Of a DNA stretch of 44,052 nucleotides, positions 26,700 to 36,254 are shown piece after piece; positions within the stretch are counted from its first letter, which is position 1, and every line of letters begins with the position of its first letter. Under the pieces are notes generated by a model that saw only the letters and a program-made list of their open reading frames with translations, was not told where the DNA came from and ran no database searches. Position numbers and translations under genes: made by a program. Origin of the DNA: Clostridiales bacterium (lineage in GTDB: Bacteria; Bacillota; Sulfobacillia; RBS10-35); the NCBI GenBank assembly GCA_018729555.1, contig JAHHQG010000039.1, positions 1 through 44,052 of the forward strand, in the 5' to 3' direction.

Positions 26700-26718
26700 C
26701 ACCTAATCGTATTAGGTG
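26700..26718 (-). promoter_or_regulatory. Palindromic operator, probable GntR site
   Basis: CACCTAATCGTATTAGGTG is a perfect inverted repeat with 8-base arms and a 3-base centre, lying between the -10 element and the regulator gene. AT-rich in a GC-rich window. Position at the transcription start fits repression by the adjacent GntR protein. Confidence 0.65.
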
Positions 26719-26719
26719 T

Positions 26720-26756
26720 CATAGTACACTATGCAAGGATGAGGGGCAGCGGTCAA
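26720..26756 (-). promoter_or_regulatory. Promoter of the GntR-ABC operon with second palindrome
   Basis: On the - strand, TTGACC (26756-26751), 17 bases, then CATAGT (26733-26728): 5/6 and 4/6 matches to consensus. The -10 is one arm of a second perfect palindrome CATAGTACACTATG (26720-26733). Binding to either palindrome would block RNA polymerase. Confidence 0.55.
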
Positions 26757-26794
26757 GGGGCAGACCAAAGGTTGACATAAAGAATGGAGTTGTA

Positions 26795-26881
26795 ATGGGT
26801 GAAGAGGGTACAGGAGGAGTCTTTCCTGCCGCGGCGAAGGATCTTTCTCACCTGGTCGCGAAAGGCAGGTGGCGCGGTTGA
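26795..26881 (+). CDS. Possible 28-codon leader ORF ahead of the subtilase
   Basis: ATG 26795 with GGAG 5 bases upstream opens a 28-residue frame whose stop (26879-26881) overlaps the TTG start of the subtilase as TTGA. TTGACA at 26772-26777 could be the -35 for transcription here, but no good -10 follows at normal spacing. It may be a coupling leader peptide or chance; the sequence resembles nothing known. Confidence 0.3.
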   Translation: MGEEGTGGVFPAAAKDLSHLVAKGRWRG

Positions 26882-29446
26882 GGAAACAGCGGTGGACGTC
26901 GCTTTTGGCTCTTCTCCTTCTCTTGTCCTTTTCGGCCTCGCCGGCGGCAGGCGCGGGTTTGAGCGGCGTGGAGGAGCTGGTCCCGGAAAGGGGAGCTCGA
27001 AGCCTTTCCACCCCTGCCATGACAGAAGACTCTCTGGGCCTCTGGTTTGTGGAGCTGCAGGGAGCACCCAAGATTAAAGGCGGGTCCGCAGCCCTTTTGC
27101 GCCAGCAGGAAAAGGACTTCCGGCAGGCGGCGGAGCAAAAGGGCGTCAAGATCCGGTACCGCTACGAAAGTCTCTGGAACGGATTCTCCGTCGCAGCTTC
27201 TCCCGGTCACCTGGATGAGCTGCGGGAGATCCCCGGGGTGGTGGCCGTCTATCCGGTGCTCCCCGTTACCATCCCCCAGCCGGAGGAAGTTTCCCCCCAG
27301 CTCTATACCGCCCTGGATATGACGGGTGCCTCCATCGCGCATCAGATGGGGTACACCGGGCGAGGCATCAAGGTGGGGGTCATCGATACGGGCGTCGATT
27401 ACCTCCATCCTGATCTGGGAGGCGGTTTTGGCCCTGGCTATCGGGTGGCCTACGGCTGGGATTTCGTCGGCGATGCCTTCGACGGCAGCAACCAGCCCGT
27501 CCCCGGGCCGGACCCCATGGACTGCAACGGCCACGGCACCCACGTGGCGGGGATTATCGGGGCCAACGGCCAGGTGGTGGGGGTGGCGCCGGAGGTGATT
27601 TTTGGCGCCTACAAGGTCTTCGGCTGCGAGGGCAGCACCACCTCCGACATCATCCTGGCTGCCCTGGAGCGGGCCTACCAAGACGGGATGCAGGTCATCA
27701 ACATGTCCCTGGGGGCCGCCTTCCAGTGGCCCCAGTATCCCACCGCCGTGGCCGCCGATCGCCTGGTGGAGGCTGGCGTGGTGGTAGTGGCATCCATCGG
27801 CAACAACGGGGCCAACGGCGTCTACTCTGCCGGTGCCCCGGGCGTAGGCTCCAAAGTCATCGGTGTGGCCTCCTTTGACAACATCGGCATCGCCTTGAAT
27901 CAGTTCATCCTCGACCCGGGAGGGGAAAAGATCGGCTACAGCCCCGCTTCGGCGGCGCCCCTTCCCCCCACCTCAGGGTCCCTGCCCATCGCCGCCACGG
28001 GCACACCCGCATCGGGCGCCGACGCTTGCCAGGCCCTTCCCGCCGGTTCCCTGACGGGCAAGGCAGCCCTCATCCGGCGGGGCGGGTGCACCTTCTGGCA
28101 GAAGGCCTACAACGCCCAGCAGGCGGGGGCGGAGGCGGTCATCATCTACAACAACGTGCCCGGCCGGTTCTCGGCCACCGTGGCAGGGAATCCTCCCATC
28201 ACCATTCCCGTGGCGGCCATCTCGGATACCGAAGGGCTTCTCATCTACCAGAAGCTCCAGGAAGGCCCCGTCAGCCTCGTCTGGACCGATGAGAAGGGCA
28301 CCTTCCCCACTCCCACCGGGGGCCTCGTCTCGTCCTTCAGCTCCTATGGGCCGGCTCCCGATTTCAGCTTCAAGCCCGATCTCGGCGCCCCGGGCGGCCT
28401 CATCTTTGCCACCTACCCGCGGGCGAAGGGCGGTTACGCCACCCTGAGCGGCACCTCCATGAGCTCCCCCCATGTGGCAGGTGCGGCGGCCCTTCTCCTG
28501 CAGGCCCATCCGGGGATCTCTCCCGAAGAGGTGGCGACCCGCCTCAGCAACACCGCCGACCCCCGTCCCTGGTGGGGGAACCCCAACCTGGGCTTCCTGG
28601 ATAACGTCCACCGCCAGGGCGCCGGCCTCATCCAGATCCCCAGGGCCATCCTGACCACCGTCACGGTGGAGCCCCGGAAGATCGCCCTGGGTCCCACCGG
28701 AGGTGAGCCCGTGAAGGTGAAGCTCACCCTGAAGGGCCAGGGCAACGCCACCATCACCTACACCCTTAGCCATGAGCCGGCCCTCTCCACAGGGCCTAAC
28801 CCCTTCTCACCCCAGTTCCTTACGGGGTTTGCCGACGTCACCTTCGCAAAGGACACGGTGACGCTCAAAGGGCGTGGCCCTGTCTCGGTGCAGGTGACCA
28901 TCACGCCCAACCCGGCTCTCCCCGACGGGAGCGTCTACGGGGGTTACCTGGTCTTCACGGGCGATGACGGGAGCGTCCTCCGGGTGCCTTACATGGGGTA
29001 CAAGGGTGACACCCGCCAGATGACCCTCCTCCAGCCCAACCCCTACGGTCTGCCGTGGCTGGCCCAGCTCCAGGGCGGAAGCTATGCACCCGTGGACGAT
29101 GGAGCCGTCTTTGACGTGGGCCGGGGGATCTTCCGTACCTCCTCTTCCACCTGCGGATGGCGCCCCCTTCGTCAAGGTGGACGTGAAGCGGGCGGCCGAC
29201 GGGGCCCAGATGGGCACCATCCATCACATCCAATACGTTCCGCGGAGCAGCTCCCCCACCGCCTTCTTCGCCCTCTCCTGGGACGGCTACCTCCCCCTGG
29301 GGAAGAGCGGCAAGTGGCGCCCGGCCCCCGAAGGGGACTACTACCTGGTGCTCACCGTCGGAAAGCCCCTCCAGAACGGCATGGGCGAGGGCAAGGTGGA
29401 AGTCTGGACGTCGCCTGTCTTCCACATCACCTGGAACCAGCCGTAA
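26878..29446 (+). CDS. Secreted subtilase (S8 peptidase) with PA insert, two frameshifts near the 3' end
   Basis: A secreted serine protease of about 855 aa. It has a signal peptide (RKQRWTSLLALLLLLSF, cleavage near AGA-G), an inhibitor-like propeptide (about 45-140), and the S8 domain with D170 (VIDTGVDY), H219 (NGHGTHVAG) and S527 (GTSMSSPHVAG); a PA domain (about 350-465) is inserted, and beta-sandwich domains follow. Start TTG 26878 has AGGTGG 5 bases upstream; GTG 26869 is the alternative. At 29123-29127 and 29163-29167 the frame shifts twice. Adding one G to the GGGGG run and one C to the CCCCC run restores a continuous family-like sequence (GDLPYLLFHLRMAPPFVKV) ending at 29446, so sequencing error is likely. 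It supplies peptides for the Dpp importers. Confidence 0.85.
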
Positions 29447-29463
29447 GTTCGTCATCGCGGTCC

Positions 29464-29489
29464 AAGGGCCCCCGCCAGGGGGCCCTTTT
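29464..29489 (+). terminator. Rho-independent terminator after the subtilase
   Basis: AAGGGCCCCC (29464-29473), loop GCCA, perfect 10-bp complement (29478-29487) running into TTTT (29486-29489). It lies 17 bases after the restored stop, supporting 29446 as the real end of the protease gene. Confidence 0.8.
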
Positions 29490-29569
29490 CCTGTTGGCCA
29501 GGCGATAGGATGGAGGGCGAGGAGGAACGGGAAAGAAGAGGACGTGACGGGGCGAAAGGAGGGGCATCC

Positions 29570-30634
29570 TTGAAACTGGCCCTTTTGGGGCCCGGGGCCT
29601 TCGGCCGGTTCATCCTCGAAGCCCTGGCCCCTATGCCTGAAGTGGAACTGGCGGCGGTGGTGGCCCGGACGGAAGTCAGCCGCCGGAGAGCCCTTTCCCT
29701 TTGGCATGAGGTTCGGGAATCCCGGGGGTTGCCGCCGGGATCTCCCCGCCTTTTGGGCCGCGGGGAGGATCTTCTGGGCCTTAAGGAGCTAGAGGGGGTC
29801 ATCATCGCCCTTCCTCCCCATCTGCAGGCGGCCTGGGCCCGGGCATTCCTCGCCCAAGGGGTTCCCGTCTTTCTGGAAAAGCCGGGCGCGTTGGAAGCCG
29901 ACGACCTCTTCCGCCTGCAGGAGCTGGCGGAGGCGCAAGCCGTGCCGGCCGCCCTGGACCTGGTGATGCGGGCGACCCGCCTCCTTCGCGTGGTCCGATC
30001 CTGGATGGAAAAGGATCTTTTGGGTAAGCTCCAGCGCTACCACCTGGAAAACTGGGCCTCTCGCCTCCCGGAAGACCACTGGTTCTGGGACGAATCCCGC
30101 TCGGGAGGTCTTCTCAAGGAGCACGGGGTCCACTTTGTGGATGAAGTGCTCTATCTTACGGGAGGCGCCTATACGGAAGGTGAAGCCTTTTCCTGGCCCC
30201 ATCCCTCCCTTCCCACCTACGATCGGGCCCTTTTACGCCTGGATCTTCTCCAAAAGGGAGGGGAGCCCTGCCCCTGCACCTTCTTCCACAGCTTCACCCG
30301 GCCGCCTGGCGACGAAATGCAGGTGCGGCTTTTGGCCTTTTCCAAAGGGTGGCTGAGGATCGAAGGCTGGATCCCCTCCCGCCTGGAGGGCGAGGTGGCG
30401 GCGGAGGGGGAGGATCTCCTCAAGCCCCTCAGGGAAAGCTCCTTGAGCTGGGAGGCGGAGCCCTCCGATCGGGGAAGGTGGCGCCTGAAGGTCACGGTGC
30501 CCGATCCTCAGGAAGAATACCGGTGGGCCATCGCCCTGGGGGTGAAGGCCTGGATGGCGGGAAAGCCCTTGGCCACCCTGGCCGATGGAGGAAGGGCCCT
30601 GGCGTGGGCCTTGGGAAAAGGACGGGGCAGCTGA
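29570..30634 (+). CDS. Gfo/Idh/MocA-family oxidoreductase
   Basis: About 354 aa. The N-terminal Rossmann fold starts at once with KLALLGPGAFGRFIL; the family signature EKPG occurs in VPVFLEKPGALEA, and the likely catalytic histidine segment is LLKEHGVHFVDEVLYL. Such enzymes oxidise or reduce sugars, inositols or related hydroxyl compounds with NAD(P). Start TTG 29570 has AAAGGAGG 6 bases upstream; the 20 in-frame residues before it are charged filler. It stands alone between two terminators, so the substrate cannot be inferred. Confidence 0.82.
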   Translation: MKLALLGPGAFGRFILEALAPMPEVELAAVVARTEVSRRRALSLWHEVRESRGLPPGSPRLLGRGEDLLGLKELEGVIIALPPHLQAAWARAFLAQGVPVFLEKPGALEADDLFRLQELAEAQAVPAALDLVMRATRLLRVVRSWMEKDLLGKLQRYHLENWASRLPEDHWFWDESRSGGLLKEHGVHFVDEVLYLTGGAYTEGEAFSWPHPSLPTYDRALLRLDLLQKGGEPCPCTFFHSFTRPPGDEMQVRLLAFSKGWLRIEGWIPSRLEGEVAAEGEDLLKPLRESSLSWEAEPSDRGRWRLKVTVPDPQEEYRWAIALGVKAWMAGKPLATLADGGRALAWALGKGRGS

Positions 30635-30647
30635 AAGCTGCCCCTTT
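30624..30647 (+). terminator. Terminator between convergent genes
   Basis: GGGGCAGC (30624-30631), loop TGAAA containing the stop codon of the oxidoreductase, GCTGCCCC (30637-30644), then TTT. It can also end dppF transcripts arriving on the - strand, where CCTTTTCC follows. Confidence 0.65.
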
Positions 30648-30709
30648 CCGTTTCGGCCTTTTCAACTGAGACTGCCATGTTCCCTCTGGCGGGGATCCCC
30701 TTCCCCGGT

Positions 30710-31756
30710 TTAGGAAGCCCCCACCACTTTCTTCCCCTGGGCCAGGACCTGCTCGGCGAAGTGGCAGGCCACCCAGTGCCCTGGCTCCACTTCCCGCCAG
30801 GCGGGTTCTTGCGTGCGGCAGATGTCCCGGGCGATGGGGCACCGGGTGTGGAAACGGCACCCCGAGGGCGGATTGGCAGGGCTGGGGACATCGCCCTGGA
30901 GGATGATCCGCTCCCGCTTCAGCTCGGGATTGGGGATGGGGATGGCGGAGAGGAGCGCCTGGGTGTAGGGGTGGGCCGGGCGGATGAAGAGGGTCTCGGC
31001 GTCGGTGAGCTCCGCCATCTTCCCCAGGTACATGACGGCGATGCGGTCGCTGATGTGGCGCACCACCGCCAGGTTGTGGGCGATGAAGAGGTACGTGAGC
31101 TTGAATTCCTTCTGCAGCTCGATCAAAAGGTTGATGATCTGGGACTGGATGGAGACATCCAAAGCGCTGACGGGCTCATCGGCCACGATGAGCTTGGGGT
31201 TGAGGGCGAGGGCCCGGGCGATCCCGATGCGCTGCCGCTGGCCCCCGGAGAACTCGTGGGGATACCGGCGGGCATCCCGGGGATGGAGGCCCACCACCTG
31301 GAGGAGCTCCGCCACCCGCTTGTTCCGTTGCTGAGCCGGCACCCCGTGGACCGCCAGGGGCTCCGCGATGGTCTCTCCCACAGGCATGCGGGGATCCAGG
31401 GAAGCGTAGGGGTCCTGGAAGATGATCTGCATATCGCGGCGGACTTTTCGCATCTGGGCGGGCCGCAGCTTGGTGATGTCCCGACCTTCGAAGATGACCT
31501 GCCCCGAGGTGGGTTCCTCCAGCCGGAGGATGGTGCGGCCCGTGGTGGTCTTGCCGCACCCGCTTTCCCCCACCAGGCTCAGGGTCTCGCCGGGCATCAC
31601 GTCGAAGCTGACGCCGTCCACCGCCCGGACGTGGCCCCTCACCCGTCCCAGGAAACCGCCGGTGATGGGGTAGTACTTCTTCAGGTCCCGGACGGAGAGG
31701 AGGGGTTCGTTAGCTTGTTCCGGCGTTGTCTGCAGGTCCTTCTCTTGCACAGCCAT
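30710..31756 (-). CDS. dppF: Peptide ABC transporter ATPase DppF
   Basis: A 348-aa OppF/DppF-type ATPase. Motifs are Walker [10 protein letters not shown], signature [15 protein letters not shown], Walker [13 protein letters not shown], and the C-terminal oligopeptide-transporter extension ([14 protein letters not shown]) with cysteines in [15 protein letters not shown], the pattern that binds an iron-sulfur cluster in structurally studied relatives. The ATG overlaps the dppD stop. It is the last gene of set B and, with dppD, the only such ATPase pair in the window, so it probably serves sets A and C too. Confidence 0.92.
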   Translation of the reverse strand: MAVQEKDLQTTPEQANEPLLSVRDLKKYYPITGGFLGRVRGHVRAVDGVSFDVMPGETLSLVGESGCGKTTTGRTILRLEEPTSGQVIFEGRDITKLRPAQMRKVRRDMQIIFQDPYASLDPRMPVGETIAEPLAVHGVPAQQRNKRVAELLQVVGLHPRDARRYPHEFSGGQRQRIGIARALALNPKLIVADEPVSALDVSIQSQIINLLIELQKEFKLTYLFIAHNLAVVRHISDRIAVMYLGKMAELTDAETLFIRPAHPYTQALLSAIPIPNPELKRERIILQGDVPSPANPPSGCRFHTRCPIARDICRTQEPAWREVEPGHWVACHFAEQVLAQGKKVVGAS

Positions 31757-32748
31757 CAGGAGGCGGCCTCCTTCTTATCAGGGTAGAGCCAGCAGCGGGC
31801 CATATGGGCCTCGCCTACCGCCACCATATCGGGATGCTCGCTGCGGCAGATGTCCATGACGTAGGGGCAGCGGGGAGCAAAGGGGCAGCCCTTGGGGCGA
31901 TCCTGAGGACGGGGCACCACCCCTTCGATGGCGGGGAGGAGGGTCTTGCGCTGGGTATCCAGGCGGGGGATGGAGGTGAGGAGACCCTTGGTGTAGGGGT
32001 GCTTGGGATTGGCGTAGAGCTCGTGGACGGGAGCCTCCTCCACCGCCTCCCCGGAGTACATCACCACCACCCGCTCGGCCATCTCCGCCACGACCCCGAG
32101 ATCGTGGGTGATGAAGAGGATGCTCATGCCGAACTCATCCCGCAGCTCTCGCATGAGGTCCAGGATCTGGGCCTGGATGGTCACGTCCAGAGCGGTGGTG
32201 GGCTCGTCGGCGATGAGGAGCTGCGGCCGGCAGGAAAGGGCCATGGCGATCATGACCCGCTGGCGAAGACCCCCGGAGAGCTGATGGGGATACTGCCGCA
32301 TGCGGGTTTCCGGGTCGGGGATGCCCACCCGCTTGAACATGTCCACCGCCTGCCGCCAGGCCTGGGCTTCCGTCACCTTCTGGTGGAGCATGATGGCTTC
32401 CATCACCTGCATGCCCACCGTAAAGACAGGATTGAGGCTGGTCATGGGCTCTTGGAACACCATGGAAATGGCGTTCCCACGGATCTTGCGCATCTCCGCC
32501 TGGCTGGCCTTGACGAGATCTTTGCCGTTGAAGAGGATCTTGCCCTTGGTGATGCGGGCCTGGGGTTCCGGCAACAGCCTCATGATGGAAAGGGCCGTGA
32601 CGCTCTTGCCGCACCCGCTTTCCCCCACCAGGGCCACCGTTTCACCTTTGTTGATCTTGAAGGATACGCCCGCCACCGCCGGGACGATGCCCTCTTCGGT
32701 GCGGAATTCCACGTGGAGATCCTGGATTTCCAGCAATGTTTCAGCCAT
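31756..32748 (-). CDS. dppD: Peptide ABC transporter ATPase DppD
   Basis: A 330-aa OppD/DppD-type ATPase: Walker [10 protein letters not shown], signature [15 protein letters not shown], Walker [14 protein letters not shown]-loop FITHDLG. The C-terminal cysteine motif is [18 protein letters not shown] 32748 is chosen because AAAGGGG precedes it by 6 bases; the in-frame extension to 32859 lacks a ribosome site and does not match the family. The stop overlaps dppF. It pairs with DppF to drive peptide uptake. Confidence 0.92.
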   Translation of the reverse strand: MAETLLEIQDLHVEFRTEEGIVPAVAGVSFKINKGETVALVGESGCGKSVTALSIMRLLPEPQARITKGKILFNGKDLVKASQAEMRKIRGNAISMVFQEPMTSLNPVFTVGMQVMEAIMLHQKVTEAQAWRQAVDMFKRVGIPDPETRMRQYPHQLSGGLRQRVMIAMALSCRPQLLIADEPTTALDVTIQAQILDLMRELRDEFGMSILFITHDLGVVAEMAERVVVMYSGEAVEEAPVHELYANPKHPYTKGLLTSIPRLDTQRKTLLPAIEGVVPRPQDRPKGCPFAPRCPYVMDICRSEHPDMVAVGEAHMARCWLYPDKKEAAS

Positions 32749-32894
32749 GGGACACCCCTTTACTTCCCTCGATTTCTCGCCTGCCCAGACCAGCGCTGTT
32801 GACGAGTAGATTACCACACCTACTCCTATTCGTTCTATGGTGATGAAATCCTTTTCCACCGGACCGGTATGTTAATCAAGCGTAATCATGTGAA

Positions 32895-32915
32895 AAGCAG
32901 GATTTATCCCTGCTT
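32895..32915 (-). terminator. Hairpin terminator candidate downstream of ggt
   Basis: On the - strand AAGCAGG, 7-base loop, CCTGCTT, running into TTTTC. It is the second of two hairpins between ggt and dppD. Read-through to dppD is probable because dppDF has no other evident promoter. Confidence 0.5.
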
Positions 32916-32955
32916 CGAAGAAGGGAAGAGGCAGAGGCGATCCCCCAAACAGCCG

Positions 32956-32984
32956 GGGCAGGGAGGATCCCCTCCTCCCTGCCC
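32956..32984 (-). terminator. Strong 12-bp hairpin right after ggt
   Basis: GGGCAGGGAGGA (32956-32967) and its exact complement (32973-32984), loop TCCCC. It lies 14 bases past the ggt stop on the - strand. There is no T-run immediately after it, so it may stabilise the mRNA 3' end or attenuate rather than end transcription. Confidence 0.55.
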
Positions 32985-32997
32985 GACCCCCCAACCG

Positions 32998-34698
32998 TCA
33001 AAGGGCCTGCGCTTGACCCCCGTCCCGAGGATCGGCAGCCCCTTCCCAGCTGTCAGAGAGCCGCCGGATGAGGTGAGCGCTGCCTCCCCCCGCCCAAGGA
33101 CCGAGGAGCCTCACCCGATGGCCGCGGCGAGAAAGCTCGGCGGCCGTTTCCGGAGGGAACCGGCTCTCCAACCAGAGCTCCAGGGCGTTCTGAAGGGTGT
33201 GGGGATCGGTGCCCGGCCAGCTGGTCCAGCGGGGCGCTGCCACGGCCTCATAGGGGTTTAGGCCCAGATCCAGGAGGTGGAGGAGGGCCTGCAGGTTCCA
33301 CTGGGGCTGGCCGTCACCGCCCGGGGTGTTCCCGAGGGCGTAGAGGTCCCCGGCCCTTTGCCCCCATGACCCCTCCTGGGTTTCCTCTTCCGTTCCGTAC
33401 GTCACCAGGTACGTGTTGAGGGTATGCATGGTCCGCTTCCCGGGCGCCAGGCAGTTGGGGTGGCCTTCTTCCAGGGTAAAGCCTCGCCCCGCCCGGTTGT
33501 TGAGAAGGATGCCTGTCTCTTCGTCCATGACGGCGGCACCGAAGGCGGCCGAGATGCTGTGGATGAAGGAGACGGCCCTTCCTTCCTCATCCACCGCCAG
33601 AAAGGAGGTGGTGTCTCCCGGCAGGTGACCCGGCTGGGGAAGGTCTAGAGCCCGATCCATCTGGATCTGGCGGCGCCGATCGGCGGCGAAGGATTTGCTC
33701 AAAAGGTGCTCCAAAGGTGCCCTCACAAAGCGGGGATCACCCATGTAGGCCAGGCGGTCGGCGTAGGCTAGCTTTTTCGCCTCCACCAAGAGGTGGATGA
33801 AGTCGGGATCGTGGGGTCGATAGTGGGTGAGGTCAAAGCCCTCCAGGATGTTCAGCATCTGGAGGAGGAGGTGGCCCTGGGATGGAGGGGGCGTCAGCCA
33901 GATGCGGTAGCCCCGATACGAGGTGGCGATGGCGGGGCTGAGGACGGGGCCTCCTTCGGCAAAGGCCTCTTTGCCGAAGGCTTCCAGGTCCTCTACCGTG
34001 AGAAGGCCGCCTTCTTTCTTTGAGGCCCGGGCGATGGACTCCCCTAGAGGGCCGCCGTAGAACGCTTCGGGACCGTCCTCCAGGAGGATCTCGAAGCTTT
34101 TCGCCAGGGCGGGATTCCGCAAAAGGGCACCGGGCTTGGGAGCTTCGCCCGACACGAGGTAGGTTTTGGCCGTCCCCGGATGCTGCCGGAGGATCTCCCG
34201 GTAGGTATAGATGCTGGCGGCCAGGCGCGGGCTTACGGGAAAGCCGTCGCGGGCGTAGGCGATGGCCCGTCGCCAGAGGTGGGCCAGAGGAAGCCGTCCA
34301 AACCGCTGATGGAGGGCGAAATAGACGGCAGGGGCCCCGGGGACGGCCACCGACCACCAGCCCCGAAAGGGCGGCAGGGTGTCATATCCGGCATTCCGGA
34401 AGCGCTCCAAGGTGGCGGCCTGGGGAGCCGGCCCGCTCCCCGCAAAGCTGTAGACCCTGCCGCCCTTACCCGATGGATCGGGTTCGTAGACCAGGACGAA
34501 GGCGTCCCCGCCGAGGCCGCACATCTCGGGCATCACCACGGCGCTCATGGCCGCCATGGCCAGGGCGGCATCCACCGCGTTGCCGCCCGCCGCCAGGGCC
34601 TCCAAGCCGGCCGAGGCCACCAGGGGTTCTCCGGCAGAGACCATGGCTTTTCCGTAAACGGGGCGATGGGGATCGGACATATGAGCAGGATCTAACAT
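32998..34698 (-). CDS. ggt: Gamma-glutamyltransferase / gamma-glutamyl hydrolase (Ntn hydrolase)
   Basis: A 566-aa GGT proenzyme that cleaves gamma-glutamyl bonds, as in glutathione. The autocatalytic cut would be before T363 (PGDTTSFLAVD), giving a large subunit of 362 aa and a small one of about 204 aa, the usual ratio. Also visible are GNAVDAALAMAA near the N-terminus and NNRAGRGF in the small subunit. There is no signal peptide, so it should act in the cytoplasm on imported substrates. ATG 34698 follows AAAGGAG by 10 bases. Its place between dppBC and dppDF suggests the transporter brings in gamma-glutamyl peptides. Confidence 0.9.
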   Translation of the reverse strand: MLDPAHMSDPHRPVYGKAMVSAGEPLVASAGLEALAAGGNAVDAALAMAAMSAVVMPEMCGLGGDAFVLVYEPDPSGKGGRVYSFAGSGPAPQAATLERFRNAGYDTLPPFRGWWSVAVPGAPAVYFALHQRFGRLPLAHLWRRAIAYARDGFPVSPRLAASIYTYREILRQHPGTAKTYLVSGEAPKPGALLRNPALAKSFEILLEDGPEAFYGGPLGESIARASKKEGGLLTVEDLEAFGKEAFAEGGPVLSPAIATSYRGYRIWLTPPPSQGHLLLQMLNILEGFDLTHYRPHDPDFIHLLVEAKKLAYADRLAYMGDPRFVRAPLEHLLSKSFAADRRRQIQMDRALDLPQPGHLPGDTTSFLAVDEEGRAVSFIHSISAAFGAAVMDEETGILLNNRAGRGFTLEEGHPNCLAPGKRTMHTLNTYLVTYGTEEETQEGSWGQRAGDLYALGNTPGGDGQPQWNLQALLHLLDLGLNPYEAVAAPRWTSWPGTDPHTLQNALELWLESRFPPETAAELSRRGHRVRLLGPWAGGGSAHLIRRLSDSWEGAADPRDGGQAQAL

Positions 34699-34818
34699 CG
34701 ATAAACGCTCCTTTCCAAAGCTCCATTACGCTTTACGTCCGCGGGATCCTCCTGGGTTCTTACCGCCGGTTCGCCCGCCGGTTCGTCCCACCGGCAGGCC
34801 GGCGCGTTACACCTTGCA

Positions 34819-35358
34819 TCACAGCTTGAAGACGGCACCCACCAGCAGGGCGCCGGCCACCACCAGGGCCGGGTTGACGCCCGCGAAGAGCAGCACGGCG
34901 CTGGCGATGCCGATCAGCCAGGTGGCCGGCCCGGGGAAGGACTGGGTGCCCAGGTCCCAGGCCACCTGGAGCATCAAGGCCACGGCCACCGGCTTGACCG
35001 CCTTCAGCGCCCCGGCCACGGCCGGCGAGTGGTGATAGGCCTGGAACAGCCCGAACAGGGCGATCATGGCGGCGGCCGTGGGCGCCACGGCGGCGATGGT
35101 GGCCGCCACGAGCCCCGCCACCCCCGCCACCTTGAAGCCAATGAAGGCCGCCAGCTTGGTGGCGATGGGGCCCGGCAGGGCGTTGCCCAGGGCCAGGGCC
35201 TCGGCGAAGCCCGCTTCATCCAGCCAGTGGTAGCGATCGACCACCTGCTGCTTGATGAAGGGCACGACGCCGGGGCCGCCGCCGAACCCCAGGAGGCCGC
35301 TCTGGCCGAAGGCCAGGGTCAGCTCCCACAGGCGCTGCCATGACACGGGACCTGCCAT
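34819..35358 (-). CDS. chrA: Chromate-transporter-family (ChrA) half protein
   Basis: A 179-aa single ChrA domain: FGGGPGVVPFIKQQVVD near the start, then GNALPGPIATKLAAFIGFKVAGVAGL, and several TM segments. ChrA exports chromate; in many Bacillota the transporter is made of two adjacent half genes, but only one is here. Its codons are far richer in GCC, GGC and CTG than neighbouring genes, which favour CTT, CTC and TTG for leucine. It splits an otherwise coherent dppC-ggt-dppDF order. Both the orphan state and the composition indicate foreign DNA or a chimeric join. Confidence 0.78.
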   Translation of the reverse strand: MAGPVSWQRLWELTLAFGQSGLLGFGGGPGVVPFIKQQVVDRYHWLDEAGFAEALALGNALPGPIATKLAAFIGFKVAGVAGLVAATIAAVAPTAAAMIALFGLFQAYHHSPAVAGALKAVKPVAVALMLQVAWDLGTQSFPGPATWLIGIASAVLLFAGVNPALVVAGALLVGAVFKL

Positions 35359-35417
35359 GAAACCACATCTCCCCGTTCCGGGCGGGGCACCGCGCCCCGG
35401 CTGCCCGGCGGCGCGGA

Positions 35418-36254
35418 TCAGGGCTCAGGTCTTAGACGGGGGTCCAAGAGATCCCGCAGGCCATCCCCCACCAGGTTGAAGGAAAGGACCGTCACGAAGA
35501 TGGCTGCACCCGGCCAATAGGCTAGCCAGGGCGCCACGTTGAGGTAGCCCTGGGCTGCGCGGAGATCGAAGCCCCAGCTGGGATTGGGGGGCTGGGTCCC
35601 CAGGCCCAGGTAGCTCAGGCTCGCCTCGGCGATGACGGCCGCCGCCATGCCCAACGTGGCCTGCACCAGAAGAGGGCTCAGGATGTTCGGAAGGATGTGC
35701 CGGGTCATCTGCCGAAGGTGACCCGCCCCTGCCGCCCGGCCCGCCTGGACATACTCCATCCCGCGGACGGCCAGGACTTGGCCCCGGGTCAGCCGGATAA
35801 AGCTGGGCACCAAGCTGATGCCGATGGCGATCATGGCGTTGGTGAAGCTTGGACCCAGGGCTGCGGCGATGGCCAGGGCCAGGATGAGGGACGGGAAGGC
35901 CATCAGGGCATCGGTAATGCGCATGATGACGGCTTCATCCCAAAAGCCCCCGAAGTAGCCCGAGATCAGCCCCACCGGGATGCCGATGGCCATGGCCAGA
36001 CCCACGGAGATGAGGCCTGCCTCGATGGAAGCCCGGGCGCCGTAGATGACCCGGGAAAGGACGTCCCGGCCGAGAAAGTCGGTGCCGAAGGGATGGTCGG
36101 CCGAAGGGGGCTGCAGGATGGCACCGTAGTCCTGGCGGATGGGGCTTTCCGGCGCAAGGTAGGGGGCAAAGAGGGCGCCCGCGATGAGAAGGACGATGAT
36201 CCCAGCTCCCAGGGCAGCCAGGCGATGGCGAAGGAAGCGTCGGAGGTCTTTCAA
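35418..36254 (-). CDS. dppC: DppC-type peptide ABC transporter permease, set B
   Basis: A 278-aa OppC/DppC permease: TM1 (about 14-34), HPFGTDFLGRDVLSRV, EAA-like loop GAGHLRQMTRHILPN, ending LLDPRLRPEP. Start TTG 36254 overlaps the dppB stop (TTGA), preceded by GGGGGGTG. The very end lies close to the compositional boundary with chrA, so the last three or four residues may not be original. It works with DppB of the same set and DppD/DppF. Confidence 0.9.
   Translation of the reverse strand: MKDLRRFLRHRLAALGAGIIVLLIAGALFAPYLAPESPIRQDYGAILQPPSADHPFGTDFLGRDVLSRVIYGARASIEAGLISVGLAMAIGIPVGLISGYFGGFWDEAVIMRITDALMAFPSLILALAIAAALGPSFTNAMIAIGISLVPSFIRLTRGQVLAVRGMEYVQAGRAAGAGHLRQMTRHILPNILSPLLVQATLGMAAAVIAEASLSYLGLGTQPPNPSWGFDLRAAQGYLNVAPWLAYWPGAAIFVTVLSFNLVGDGLRDLLDPRLRPEP

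Noticed and set aside
34763..34785. Tandem CCGCCGGTTCG repeat and nearby GC palindromes as a possible attachment site
   Set aside because: Only two short copies, no integrase or tRNA nearby; may be chance in very GC-rich DNA.
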